Assembly: GCF_000411115.1 (NCBI RefSeq) | Contig: NZ_KE150242.1 | Coordinates: 738,218 to 802,217 of the forward strand | Direction: 5' to 3' | Origin: Capnocytophaga granulosa ATCC 51502 | GTDB taxonomy: Bacteria; Bacteroidota; Bacteroidia; Flavobacteriales; Flavobacteriaceae | Length of the DNA stretch: 64,000 nucleotides | In this document: piece by piece, positions 8,646-16,759 of the stretch | Numbering within the stretch: position 1 is the stretch's first letter | How the letters are laid out: every line of letters starts with the position of its first letter | The notes under the pieces: generated by a model | Database searches by the model: none | Told to the model about the DNA's origin: nothing | Seen by the model: the letters and a program-made list of their open reading frames with translations, nothing else | Program-made: the position numbers and the translations under genes

Positions 8646-9383
8646 ATGCAACTATTCTATCACCCTTCCCTTAGCCCTGAGAGTGAGACCCTCCTCTTTG
8701 ACAAGGAAGAAAGTACCCACATATACAAGGTGTTACGCAAAAAAGCAGGTGACACTCTCCACATCACCGATGGCAAAGGATACCTATACCAAGGCCAAAT
8801 ACTTGAGGTAAGCGACAAGAAGTGCCTTGTCCACTTGCGCTCTTGTGAGCTAACCCCTGCCCCCCCCTACCACTTACACATGGTTGTAGCACCTACCAAG
8901 ATGAACGAACGTTACGAATGGTTCGTAGAAAAAGCCATGGAAATAGGCCTACAGGAACTCACCCCTATTATCTGTGAACATTCCGAGCGAAAGGTCATCA
9001 AGACAGAGCGACTTGAAAAAATCCTGCTTTCAGCCATGAAGCAATCCCTACAATGCTACCTACCCAAAATCAACCCTCCCATTACCCTACTCGAATGGCT
9101 CAATAAGGTACCCAATGAGGCCAAATACATCGCTCATTGTCAAGAAGGTAACCGCCTAGCCCTCTTCGAGCAGCTCTGCGCCTTGCCCAGCTCTGTGAAG
9201 AACATTACCATATTAATAGGCCCAGAGGGTGATTTTTCCTCCAAAGAGATTGGAAAAGCCCTCTCCATGGGGTTCACTCCTGTGGTTTTATCGCCCCATC
9301 GGCTACGTACCGAAACAGCCGCTGTAGTGGCCACCAGCAGCGTTGCCGATGCTTTTGGTGCAAAAAAAGTAGGACTTTTTTAA
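8646..9383 (+). CDS. rsmE: 16S rRNA m3U1498 methyltransferase RsmE
   Basis: This 245-aa SPOUT-family methyltransferase modifies U1498 of 16S rRNA using SAM. I placed the start at 8,646 (MQLFYHPSL) because the longer in-frame extension from 8,610 would lie inside the promoter and because family members begin with this 'xxFY' strand. C-terminal SPOUT knot motifs are visible: ILIGPEGDFSSKEI and LSPHRLRTETAAVVA. An N-terminal PUA-like part precedes them. It is monocistronic, divergent from the DUF1599 operon. Confidence 0.93.
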   Translation: MQLFYHPSLSPESETLLFDKEESTHIYKVLRKKAGDTLHITDGKGYLYQGQILEVSDKKCLVHLRSCELTPAPPYHLHMVVAPTKMNERYEWFVEKAMEIGLQELTPIICEHSERKVIKTERLEKILLSAMKQSLQCYLPKINPPITLLEWLNKVPNEAKYIAHCQEGNRLALFEQLCALPSSVKNITILIGPEGDFSSKEIGKALSMGFTPVVLSPHRLRTETAAVVATSSVADAFGAKKVGLF

Positions 9384-9456
9384 ATATATATACCCCTCAT
9401 TATCAATCAATTACAATATATTATCTAGTTCATTTCGCACTTTATTGCCATTTTTT

Positions 9457-9487
9457 TTGGCAAATTGACAAAAAAATTGTAACTTTG
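9457..9487 (+). promoter_or_regulatory. Promoter of the DUF349 gene
   Basis: TTG (9,457-9,459), 20-bp spacer, TAACTTTG (9,480-9,487), 32 bp before the ATG. Confidence 0.75.
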
Positions 9488-9519
9488 GAGAAAAATTAAT
9501 CACAATAGTATTTCATTCT

Positions 9520-11463
9520 ATGTTAGAAAACGAAAAAAAATCATCCCAAGATGTCTCTGCTCAAGCACCTGCTGAGCAAGTGCAAGAAGCAACGCTTGGA
9601 AATACTTCTGCTGATTTCTTAACGGAGATACAACAGGAGAATGCTCGTAGTGCCGAAGATACGGAAGAGAAAAGAAAGCATGAAATCCCCATGCTTAATT
9701 ATGATAATTTAGACTTGGAAGCGCTCCAACATGAATTAAAGAAACTTATTGATCACGAGAAAATTACCGCTATCAGACCTCATGTGGAGGCCATCAAAAA
9801 AGCCTTTGATAACCGCTATGCCCAAATAGTGGAGGAAAAGCGTGCCCAGTTCCTAAGCCAAGAAGGCGCCGAGGATAAGGACTTTTCTTTCTCCTTGCCC
9901 ATCCGCGATACTTTCTATAAGACTTACCAACAGTACAAACAGCTCAAAGGGCAACACCAAAAGCAACTCGAAGGTGAACTTAAGAGCAACCTGGAACGCA
10001 AACAAGAGATTATAAACGAGATAAAGAATCTTATTTCCTTAGGTAAGGACGATGTGGCATGGGATACCAATACCCTCTTGCGCAAATTCCTTGACCTAAA
10101 AAAGAAATGGTATGAGATCGGTGCTGTCCCCAGAGAGTATTACAACGATATCTGGAACAACTTCAATCATCATACGGACAATTTCTTTGACTACTTGAGC
10201 CTTACACGCAATTACCAAGAGAATGATTTCAAGCAAAACTTGGAAAAAAAGAACAAGCTCATAGAAAAAGCCCAAGCGCTACTGGCTGAAGCTGATGTGC
10301 AAAAGGCTTTCCGAGAACTCCAGCTCTTACACAAGATTTGGAAAGAGGACACAGGCCCAGTGGAAAAGGAATACCGCGAAAAACTATGGGAACAATTCAG
10401 TGCTATTACCAAGGAAATCCACGACAAGCGACAAGCTTTCTTGAAGCGCTTGGAGGCATCGTTTGTGGATAACAAACACAAGAAATTGGGTATCATCAGC
10501 CAAATAGAGGAGATTACCAAGCAACAAGCCTCCTCTCATAGTGAGTACCAAAAGGCCATAGCTAAGGTCAATGAGCTACGCGAAGAGTTCCAAAAAATAG
10601 GCCGTGTGCCTCAGGAGGATTCCGAACCTATATGGCAACGCTTCATTGAGGCTATCCGTGCTTTCAGTAAGCAAAAGAACCATTTCTATAAGGAAAACAA
10701 AAAGACACAGAACGAAAATATCGCTAAGCGACAAGAACTCATAGCCATTGCCAACGCTCATAAGGACAGTACCGACTGGGAAGTGGTAACTCCTCTGATC
10801 CAAAAGATACAAGAGGACTGGAAGCAAATCGGGGCTATCCCTCGTAAGCTCTCCAATGCTATGTGGGAAGAGTTCCGTGAGGCTTGCAACCATTATTTTG
10901 ACCGTCTCCACAAGGAAAGACGCCACCAGCACAAGCAGGAAAATGCCGAAATAGAACAGAAAAAGGCGCTTCTTGACCAGCTCAAGGCTTTCGTTTTGAC
11001 TGGTAACCAAGAGGAAGATGTCAAAGTACTGGAAGACTTCCAAGAAAAATGGAATGCCCTTGGCAAGCTGCCCGAAAGGCTACGTGTGGTAGATACACGT
11101 TTTAATAAAATAATGAGTGCTATCTACAAGAAATTGAACTTTGATAAGAAGCAAATAGAGCTTATCAAGTACAACAACAAATTAGAGCACATGCCCAACG
11201 ATGATAACGCCTTGGCCAGAGAGGAAATCTTCGTACGCAAAAAGATTGACGATATCCGCAAGGAAATTCTCCAATTGGAAAACAACCTACAGTTCTTTAC
11301 CAATGTGGATAAGAAACACCCACTTATGCGTGAAGCCCTCAAGAGTATCCATGAGCAACATGAAGCCTTAGCCTTGTGGGAAGACAAGCTCAAGGAACTT
11401 CGCCTTCGCGAAAAGAAGGAGGAAGAAGAGGCCACCGCGCAGCAAGAACCCACATCTGTATAG
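9520..11463 (+). CDS. DUF349 repeat protein
   Basis: This 647-aa, highly charged, mostly helical protein has several copies of the DUF349 unit, recognisable by W-x-x-I/L-G-x-h-P-x (KKWYEIGAVPREYYNDIW; EEFQKIGRVPQEDSEPIW; EDWKQIGAIPRKLSNAMW; EKWNALGKLPERLRVVDT), each followed by a basic helix. The N-terminal 60 residues are low complexity (Q/E/A). There is no signal peptide. The architecture resembles coiled-coil RNA/nucleoid-associated proteins, but the function of this family is not established. It has its own promoter and its own terminator (11,500-11,536). Confidence 0.85.
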   Translation: MLENEKKSSQDVSAQAPAEQVQEATLGNTSADFLTEIQQENARSAEDTEEKRKHEIPMLNYDNLDLEALQHELKKLIDHEKITAIRPHVEAIKKAFDNRYAQIVEEKRAQFLSQEGAEDKDFSFSLPIRDTFYKTYQQYKQLKGQHQKQLEGELKSNLERKQEIINEIKNLISLGKDDVAWDTNTLLRKFLDLKKKWYEIGAVPREYYNDIWNNFNHHTDNFFDYLSLTRNYQENDFKQNLEKKNKLIEKAQALLAEADVQKAFRELQLLHKIWKEDTGPVEKEYREKLWEQFSAITKEIHDKRQAFLKRLEASFVDNKHKKLGIISQIEEITKQQASSHSEYQKAIAKVNELREEFQKIGRVPQEDSEPIWQRFIEAIRAFSKQKNHFYKENKKTQNENIAKRQELIAIANAHKDSTDWEVVTPLIQKIQEDWKQIGAIPRKLSNAMWEEFREACNHYFDRLHKERRHQHKQENAEIEQKKALLDQLKAFVLTGNQEEDVKVLEDFQEKWNALGKLPERLRVVDTRFNKIMSAIYKKLNFDKKQIELIKYNNKLEHMPNDDNALAREEIFVRKKIDDIRKEILQLENNLQFFTNVDKKHPLMREALKSIHEQHEALALWEDKLKELRLREKKEEEEATAQQEPTSV

Positions 11464-11499
11464 CATTATAACTTTTAAAGAGTGTCATACTATTTGTTT

Positions 11500-11536
11500 G
11501 AAGCTGTTTCTTATACCAAGGAACAGCTTCCTTTTT
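11500..11536 (+). terminator. Terminator after the DUF349 gene
   Basis: GAAGCTGTTTC (11,500-11,510) pairs with GAACAGCTTC (11,521-11,530), followed by CTTTTT. Confidence 0.8.
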
Positions 11537-11597
11537 GGTGAAAATCAAGCATTTAGTTATCATTAAAATTTTATCAAGAAAAAAACGAGAAATTGTT

Positions 11598-11627
11598 TTG
11601 TATATATGAAAAAAAGTTGTATCTTTG
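11598..11627 (+). promoter_or_regulatory. Promoter of the Ser-Pro-Arg-Pro tRNA operon
   Basis: TTG (11,598-11,600), 19-bp spacer, TATCTTTG (11,620-11,627), about 54 bp upstream of the first tRNA. Confidence 0.75.
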
Positions 11628-11680
11628 CACCCGCAAATAAGAGCTATTATTTGCAATAGTGAATTTATAGTTATGGTTTA

Positions 11681-11764
11681 GGAGAGGTGCCGGAGTGGTA
11701 ACGGAGCAGATTGCTAATCTGTCGGCGGGTAACTGTCGCCTGGGTTCGAGTCCCAGTCTCTCCG
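11681..11764 (+). tRNA. tRNA-Ser(GCT)
   Basis: Acceptor GGAGAGG pairs with TCTCTCC, discriminator G at 11,764. The anticodon stem-loop gives GCT, reading AGC/AGU. A long class II variable arm and a TTCGAGT T-loop are present. CCA is not encoded. It is the first gene of a four-tRNA transcript. Confidence 0.93.
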
Positions 11765-11784
11765 CTTTTTTATCTTAACTTATT

Positions 11785-11859
11785 CGGGGTGTAGCGTAGT
11801 CCGGTTATCGCGCCTGGTTTGGGACCAGGAGGTCGTAGGTTCGAATCCTGCCACCCCGA
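11785..11859 (+). tRNA. tRNA-Pro(TGG), copy 1
   Basis: A 75-nt cloverleaf with acceptor CGGGGTG/CACCCCG, anticodon loop TTTGGGA (anticodon TGG) and T-loop TTCGAAT. Identical to the copy at 11,980-12,054. Confidence 0.95.
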
Positions 11860-11899
11860 CTTTATTTTTGTGGCATAGTTAATTTTTATTTTAAATTGA

Positions 11900-11973
11900 G
11901 GTCACGTAGCTCAGTTGGATAGAGCATCTGCCTTCTAAGCAGACGGTCACAGGTTCGAATCCTGTCGTGATCA
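11900..11973 (+). tRNA. tRNA-Arg(TCT)
   Basis: Acceptor GGTCACG pairs with CGTGATC with one G-T wobble at position 2. The anticodon loop CTTCTAA gives TCT for AGA/AGG codons. It lies between the two identical tRNA-Pro genes. Confidence 0.93.
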
Positions 11974-11979
11974 CCGTTG

Positions 11980-12054
11980 CGGGGTGTAGCGTAGTCCGGT
12001 TATCGCGCCTGGTTTGGGACCAGGAGGTCGTAGGTTCGAATCCTGCCACCCCGA
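11980..12054 (+). tRNA. tRNA-Pro(TGG), copy 2
   Basis: Identical over 75 nt to the copy at 11,785-11,859. It is only 6 bp after tRNA-Arg, consistent with processing from one transcript. Confidence 0.95.
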
Positions 12055-12120
12055 CTGTTTCTATCCATAAGATCATAGCATCTTACTAAGAACACTTGTT
12101 TAACAAATTGTACCATAGTA

Positions 12121-12155
12121 AATAGAGATACTCCAAAAAGTATCTCTATTTTTTT
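12121..12155 (+). terminator. Terminator of the tRNA operon
   Basis: AATAGAGATACT (12,121-12,132) pairs with AGTATCTCTATT (12,139-12,150) and runs into seven T. It lies between the tRNA array and the convergent rdgB. Confidence 0.85.
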
Positions 12156-12173
12156 ATCTCTCTTGTGCTATTC

Positions 12174-12776
12174 TTATTTTTCACGCGCTACTTTTTCTAT
12201 CTCTACTTTTCTTAGGAAAGCGCTGAGCTGCTGCAAGGCACGCCCTCGGTGACTGATCCTATTCTTCTCATCTGCTGACATCTGAGCGAAGGTTTCCTTG
12301 TAGCCCTCTGGTAAGAATACAGCATCATACCCAAAACCACCCGTTCCCTTGCGCTCATGGGTGATTTCTCCACGAACTATTCCTTCAAAGGTATATAGCT
12401 CTTCACCCAAGCAAAGGGCAAATATAGTCTTAAACTGCGCTTGTCTATTAGGCTTATCTTTCAGGTTGGCCAACAAGAGATTTATATTCGCCTCATTGTC
12501 CTTTGCCTCACCTGCATACCGTGCCGAATAGACCCCTGGGGCATTATTCAGAGCAGCTACCTCCAAGCCTGTATCATCGGCAAAGGTATCATAACCATAT
12601 CGCTCTTTGATATACTGTGCCTTTTGTATCGCATTGCCCTCTATCGTGGTAGAGGTTTCGGGTATGTCCTCAAAACAACCTATCTCATCCAAGGTAAGGA
12701 GCGTAAGCCCCTGTGGGAGCATGCGTTGTACTTCGCTAAGCTTATGCTTGTTATGGGTAGCAAATACTAATTTCAT
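12174..12776 (-). CDS. rdgB: Non-canonical purine NTP pyrophosphatase (HAM1/RdgB)
   Basis: This 200-aa enzyme hydrolyses dITP, XTP and similar damaged purine nucleotides to monophosphates, keeping them out of DNA and RNA. Family motifs are clear: the N-terminal FATHNKHKLSE loop, FADDTGLEVAALNNAPGVYSA, GTGGFGYDAVFLP and the C-terminal SHRGRAL. The length is standard. It starts 5 bp after the stop of the BatD-like gene, so it is likely the third gene of the DUF58 operon. Confidence 0.95.
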   Translation of the reverse strand: MKLVFATHNKHKLSEVQRMLPQGLTLLTLDEIGCFEDIPETSTTIEGNAIQKAQYIKERYGYDTFADDTGLEVAALNNAPGVYSARYAGEAKDNEANINLLLANLKDKPNRQAQFKTIFALCLGEELYTFEGIVRGEITHERKGTGGFGYDAVFLPEGYKETFAQMSADEKNRISHRGRALQQLSAFLRKVEIEKVAREK

Positions 12777-12781
12777 CGTTG

Positions 12782-14377
12782 TTATTGAATATTTATCGTT
12801 GTCATAATCTTCTCCACCAAGGAATTACAATGCCCCCTATCACTCTCTGGATAAGCGAAAAGCAGCATATAGAGGTTACTTTCGCGTATAAAGAAATAAC
12901 TTTGATAGTGCATCTGTCGGGTTTCTTTGGTGTGCTGGGTGAAAGAACCAAAGACCTTATGTCCCACTACTCCCTGTACAGTCGTATAAGGGTCGTCCTT
13001 TATCATGATATTCTGTCCTTGGAAATATTTCATCAGCTCCAGTTCTATCATCTTGACTGCCAGTTCGTTAAGTTCGTTTTCGGCTTGACCTTGATCTGCT
13101 TCCGCTTCTTGCTTTTTATAACCTTGTAAGTCATTGGAAATAAGCATGATAGAAAGTGGATTTTTGGCTTCCTTATAGACAAATCTCGTCTGTCCTACCA
13201 TTCCCTCATCTCTCTTGAGTACATGAGGGGTAGAGAGGGTAATAGGAGGATTGCCGTAGGCACTGGTGATCCAGTTTTCCATACTGATATTCTCCCCGCG
13301 ACCTAAGGAAAACGCATACCAAGTACCCCATAGCATCAGCAGCAGTAGCACACTGGCCGCCGAGCCTATGATGATATACCTATTGCGACGCTTCTTGCGC
13401 TGGGTTTCCATACGTTTTCTCTGGTAAATATCCTCCATGTCCTCCTGCTGCTCGGAGACATCAGGTAGGCCTTCGTTGGTCTTTACCACTATGGTTTCTA
13501 TAGACTTACGGTCGTTTTCTGCCTCAAAATCCTCTGGTTTTGACTTGGCAAACTTTACCAAATCGGCCTTGCGTAGTACCGTTCTAAGCTCCTCTACTAC
13601 ATCAGAAGAAAGGTGCAGCTTGCCTGCATCCAAGAATACTTGTAGCTTGGTCAATAATTCATCGGTAGTACTCTCAGTAGCGGCGATATGGATCTCCTCT
13701 TCTAAGTACTTACGGATAATATCGGTAAGAACTGAGTAATATTCCTTATGGTTAGACTCTATTAGATAACGAGAGTCTTTGAGGTTCTTTAGCTTAAGTA
13801 GTGCTCGGTCAAAAGGCGGGAGTATTTCCTCCGGATTCTCTATTTTTTGGTTTTTTCTTCTACGGATAAACCAATATACCCCCAAAGCAAGCCCTACAAG
13901 AAGCCCTATTATAAGCCACACCCATCCCGATGAGGCTTTATTAGTAGCTTCTTTTATCTCCAAAGCAGATTTTACAGGGTAAAGCGGAGGATTATTCAGG
14001 GTATCAATCACCACATTTTGCACTGCAAAGCGCAATGAATCGGTTGTGTATTCCTTCCTATTGACATCAATACGCAAGGGCGGTAATACATAATGACCTG
14101 TATCAAACTGAGTAAGGCCGTATTCCTTTATCAATCGCATCTTGTCATGTTCGCGCAGCGTATCTATCCTGTCCTCTTGAATCACTTCAAAGGGGGCAAA
14201 CTGGTCTGCTGTTGGGAAAAACACCTGAGCTGTAGAATCTGTCTCTACCGAGATTCTATAGCGTATCTCCTCCCCTATCTTTATCTGCTGGCGATCTGCT
14301 GAGGCCGATATGCCTACCTGCTGCCCATAGAGAAAGACAGGAAAAAGGATTAAAAACAAACTAATTCTTATATACAT
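12782..14377 (-). CDS. BatD-like membrane protein, partner of DUF58 protein
   Basis: This 531-aa protein has a signal peptide (1-18), a beta-rich periplasmic domain (20-140) with BatD-like text, and a transmembrane helix (151-170) followed by RRRKN. A cytoplasmic helical segment (180-330) is followed by a second TM (333-356) and a C-terminal domain. The start abuts the DUF58 stop. In Bacteroidota such proteins accompany MoxR, DUF58 and BatA-BatD proteins in the aerotolerance/gliding-related bat cluster. Here MoxR and BatA/B/C are absent from the flanks. The family link is inferred from layout and neighbours; the C-terminal domain is unrecognised. Confidence 0.7.
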   Translation of the reverse strand: MYIRISLFLILFPVFLYGQQVGISASADRQQIKIGEEIRYRISVETDSTAQVFFPTADQFAPFEVIQEDRIDTLREHDKMRLIKEYGLTQFDTGHYVLPPLRIDVNRKEYTTDSLRFAVQNVVIDTLNNPPLYPVKSALEIKEATNKASSGWVWLIIGLLVGLALGVYWFIRRRKNQKIENPEEILPPFDRALLKLKNLKDSRYLIESNHKEYYSVLTDIIRKYLEEEIHIAATESTTDELLTKLQVFLDAGKLHLSSDVVEELRTVLRKADLVKFAKSKPEDFEAENDRKSIETIVVKTNEGLPDVSEQQEDMEDIYQRKRMETQRKKRRNRYIIIGSAASVLLLLMLWGTWYAFSLGRGENISMENWITSAYGNPPITLSTPHVLKRDEGMVGQTRFVYKEAKNPLSIMLISNDLQGYKKQEAEADQGQAENELNELAVKMIELELMKYFQGQNIMIKDDPYTTVQGVVGHKVFGSFTQHTKETRQMHYQSYFFIRESNLYMLLFAYPESDRGHCNSLVEKIMTTINIQ

Positions 14378-15243
14378 CAGGCTCTGTATTTGAAATATCC
14401 TAACAATTTGGTTGTATAACTCTCATCGGTACGGCATTGAAGCACGCCTGCCCCTAAGCGTCGGAAAGTAGTTTCAAAATAATCGGTACGTTCCTTATAA
14501 AAACGCTCATAGGCTTTGCGCACTGCCGCAGAGGTAGTATCGAGATAAGAAAGCTCCCCACTCTCGGCATCTTTGGCCAATATAAGCCCCACATTCGGCA
14601 GACTCATCTCCCTGGGGTCATATAGGCGAATGCCTGTAAGGTCGTGCTTGCGTGCGGCTATCTGTAGAGGCTTTTGGTAATTGCTTCCTATAAAGTCCGA
14701 TAACACAAAGGCGATGGTCTTTTTCTTGGTTACCTTGTTGAGAAACTCAAAGGCTTTGGCTATATCGGTATGCCTATTTTTAGGCTGAAACTCTATGAGT
14801 TCGCGTATGATACGTAGGATATGCGACTTGCCTTTTTTAGGCGGGATATATAGTTCTATCTGGTCAGAGAAGAGAATCAGCCCTGTTTTGTCATTGTTCT
14901 GCAAGGCCGAAAAGGCCAAAGTCGCCGCTATCTCGGTTAGGATCTCATTCTTAAACTGTTGCAGAGAGCCAAAGAGTTCACTCCCACTGACATCCACCAG
15001 TAGCATCAGGGTCAGTTCGCGCTCCTCCTCGAAGACCTTTACATAGGTCTCATTGTAGCGTGCCGTTACATTCCAATCAATATTGCGGATATCATCTCCA
15101 TATTGGTAAGGGCGCACTTCGCTAAAGGTCATTCCACGTCCCTTAAACGCTGAATGATATTCCCCTCCAAAGATATTATCGCTCAATTTCTTGGTCTTTA
15201 TCTCTATCTTACGTACTTTTTTTAAAATTTCTTTTGTATCCAA
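14377..15243 (-). CDS. DUF58 (vWA-like) protein
   Basis: This 288-aa soluble protein has the DUF58 hallmark RPYQYGDDIRNIDW (44-57) and a von Willebrand A MIDAS motif DVSGS (84-88). Such proteins normally work with a MoxR-type AAA ATPase, which is not encoded here: the next gene upstream is pgk, on its own promoter and terminator. A TAGTTTTG -7 box lies at 15,304-15,297 on the minus strand, preceded by low-complexity gttagt repeats. It is the first gene of the DUF58/BatD-like/rdgB operon. Confidence 0.9.
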   Translation of the reverse strand: MDTKEILKKVRKIEIKTKKLSDNIFGGEYHSAFKGRGMTFSEVRPYQYGDDIRNIDWNVTARYNETYVKVFEEERELTLMLLVDVSGSELFGSLQQFKNEILTEIAATLAFSALQNNDKTGLILFSDQIELYIPPKKGKSHILRIIRELIEFQPKNRHTDIAKAFEFLNKVTKKKTIAFVLSDFIGSNYQKPLQIAARKHDLTGIRLYDPREMSLPNVGLILAKDAESGELSYLDTTSAAVRKAYERFYKERTDYFETTFRRLGAGVLQCRTDESYTTKLLGYFKYRA

Positions 15244-15416
15244 TGTAGTTGTTAGTTGTTAGTGATTAGTCATTAGTTATTGCCTCAAATTTCATGCAAA
15301 ACTACAATACTATTTCTAAAAGTTTTTCTAAATATGAAATCTTTTTATCTGCTCTGTAGAATATTATTATTGGGTTAAGAAAAACGTTTTGTTTTTACGA
15401 GTTTTTTATATAAAAT

Positions 15417-15440
15417 AAGGGCGAATCAAGATTCGCCCTT
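15417..15440 (-). terminator. Terminator of pgk
   Basis: A perfect 10-bp stem (AAGGGCGAAT/ATTCGCCCTT, loop CAAG) lies 20 bp after the pgk stop. The downstream tract on the minus strand is A/T-rich rather than a pure U-run. Confidence 0.7.
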
Positions 15441-15459
15441 ACTCTTGTATGCTTTATAC

Positions 15460-16647
15460 TTAATCATTGATAGCCTTGATACCAGGGAGAATCTTACCTT
15501 CTAGGCTTTCGAGCATAGCACCACCTCCAGTGGATACATAGCTTACCTTGTCTTCAAAACCAAATTGTTTTACTGCGGCTACAGAGTCACCACCTCCTAC
15601 CAAGGAGAAAGCTCCCTTAGCAGTAGCTTCAGCTACGTATTCGCCTACAGCTATGGTTCCTTTGGCAAAGTTAGGCATTTCAAACACCCCTACAGGGCCA
15701 TTCCAAAGAATAGTTTTGGAAGCAAGGATTACCTTCTTGAAGATTTCTAAGGATTTTTCCCCAGCATCCAAGCCTTGCCAGCCATTAGGAATCTTGTCTA
15801 TAGGCACCACTTGAGTAGAAGCATTGTTATTGAAGTCATTAGCAGCTACTACATCCACAGGTAGATGTACTTGTACGCCTTTTTCTTTGGCCTTCTTAAG
15901 GATATCCAAAGCCAAATCCAGTTTGTCATCTTCGCAAATAGAGTTACCTATCTGTCCGCCTTGCGCCTTGATAAAGGTAAAGGCCATACCGCCTCCGATA
16001 ATTAGGTGATCTATCTTATCCAAAATATTTTCTATGATAGTAATCTTAGACGATACTTTAGAACCGCCCAAGATAGCGGTTACAGGTTTTTCTCCTGATT
16101 TCATTACCTTGTCAATACTTTCAATTTCCTTGGCAAGGAGGTAACCGAAATACTTATCCTTGGGGAAGAATTTAGCCAAAATGGTAGTAGAAGCATGGGC
16201 ACGGTGAGCAGTACCGAAAGCATCATTGACATAGATGTCGCCTAGCTTAGCGAGCTTAGCAGCAAAAGCCTCATCGCCTTTTTCTTCTTCGGGATAGAAA
16301 CGTACGTTTTCCAAAAGGAGTACCTCTCCCGCAGGTAGGTTCTTAGCGGTATTTTCAGCCACTTCCCCTATACAATCAGGAGCAAAATGAGTAGGTACGC
16401 CAAGTACCTCTCCTATTTGCTTTACCAAGTGAGAGAAAGAATACTTATCGTCCTTTCCTTTAGGACGTCCGAAGTGAGAGAGGAGAATCGCACTACCGCC
16501 GTCCTTAACGATTTTCAAGATAGTAGGTTTCGCCGCCTCAATACGAGTGGTATCAGTAATCTCAAATTGGTCATTGACAGGTACGTTGAAATCCACACGC
16601 ACCAATACTTTCTTGCCTTTGCAAGAAATATCATTAATGGTCTTCAT
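15460..16647 (-). CDS. pgk: Phosphoglycerate kinase
   Basis: This 395-aa glycolytic enzyme interconverts 1,3-bisphosphoglycerate + ADP and 3-phosphoglycerate + ATP. Recognisable blocks: [11 protein letters not shown] near the N-terminus, [46 protein letters not shown] and the nucleotide-binding [12 protein letters not shown], ending in [15 protein letters not shown]. Length is standard. It is monocistronic with its own promoter (16,688-16,718). Confidence 0.97.
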   Translation of the reverse strand: MKTINDISCKGKKVLVRVDFNVPVNDQFEITDTTRIEAAKPTILKIVKDGGSAILLSHFGRPKGKDDKYSFSHLVKQIGEVLGVPTHFAPDCIGEVAENTAKNLPAGEVLLLENVRFYPEEEKGDEAFAAKLAKLGDIYVNDAFGTAHRAHASTTILAKFFPKDKYFGYLLAKEIESIDKVMKSGEKPVTAILGGSKVSSKITIIENILDKIDHLIIGGGMAFTFIKAQGGQIGNSICEDDKLDLALDILKKAKEKGVQVHLPVDVVAANDFNNNASTQVVPIDKIPNGWQGLDAGEKSLEIFKKVILASKTILWNGPVGVFEMPNFAKGTIAVGEYVAEATAKGAFSLVGGGDSVAAVKQFGFEDKVSYVSTGGGAMLESLEGKILPGIKAIND

Positions 16648-16687
16648 ATATGATAAATTTAATCTTGTTCAGTTTTTTTGAGCCGTG

Positions 16688-16718
16688 CAAATATAGGTTT
16701 TTTTCTTGTAATAAACAA
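16688..16718 (-). promoter_or_regulatory. pgk promoter
   Basis: On the minus strand, -7 TATATTTG (16,695-16,688) and -33 TTG (16,718-16,716) have a 20-bp spacer. Confidence 0.75.
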
Positions 16719-16727
16719 GAATTTAAT

Positions 16728-16759
16728 GAGGTAATTTGCTAATGAGCCAATTGCCTCAC
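16728..16759. repeat. Degenerate 8-bp tandem repeat (locus 3), overlapping a stop codon
   Basis: Units gaggtaat, ttgctaat, gagccaat and tgcctcac run into the last codons of the MMPL gene, so its C-terminal residues are encoded by repeat-like sequence. Confidence 0.5.

Noticed and set aside
11891..12076. 61-codon open frame on the minus strand over the tRNA array (VAGFEPTTSWSQTRRDNRTT-like)
   Set aside because: It is the antisense of tRNA-Arg and tRNA-Pro; this translated text is a well-known tRNA shadow.
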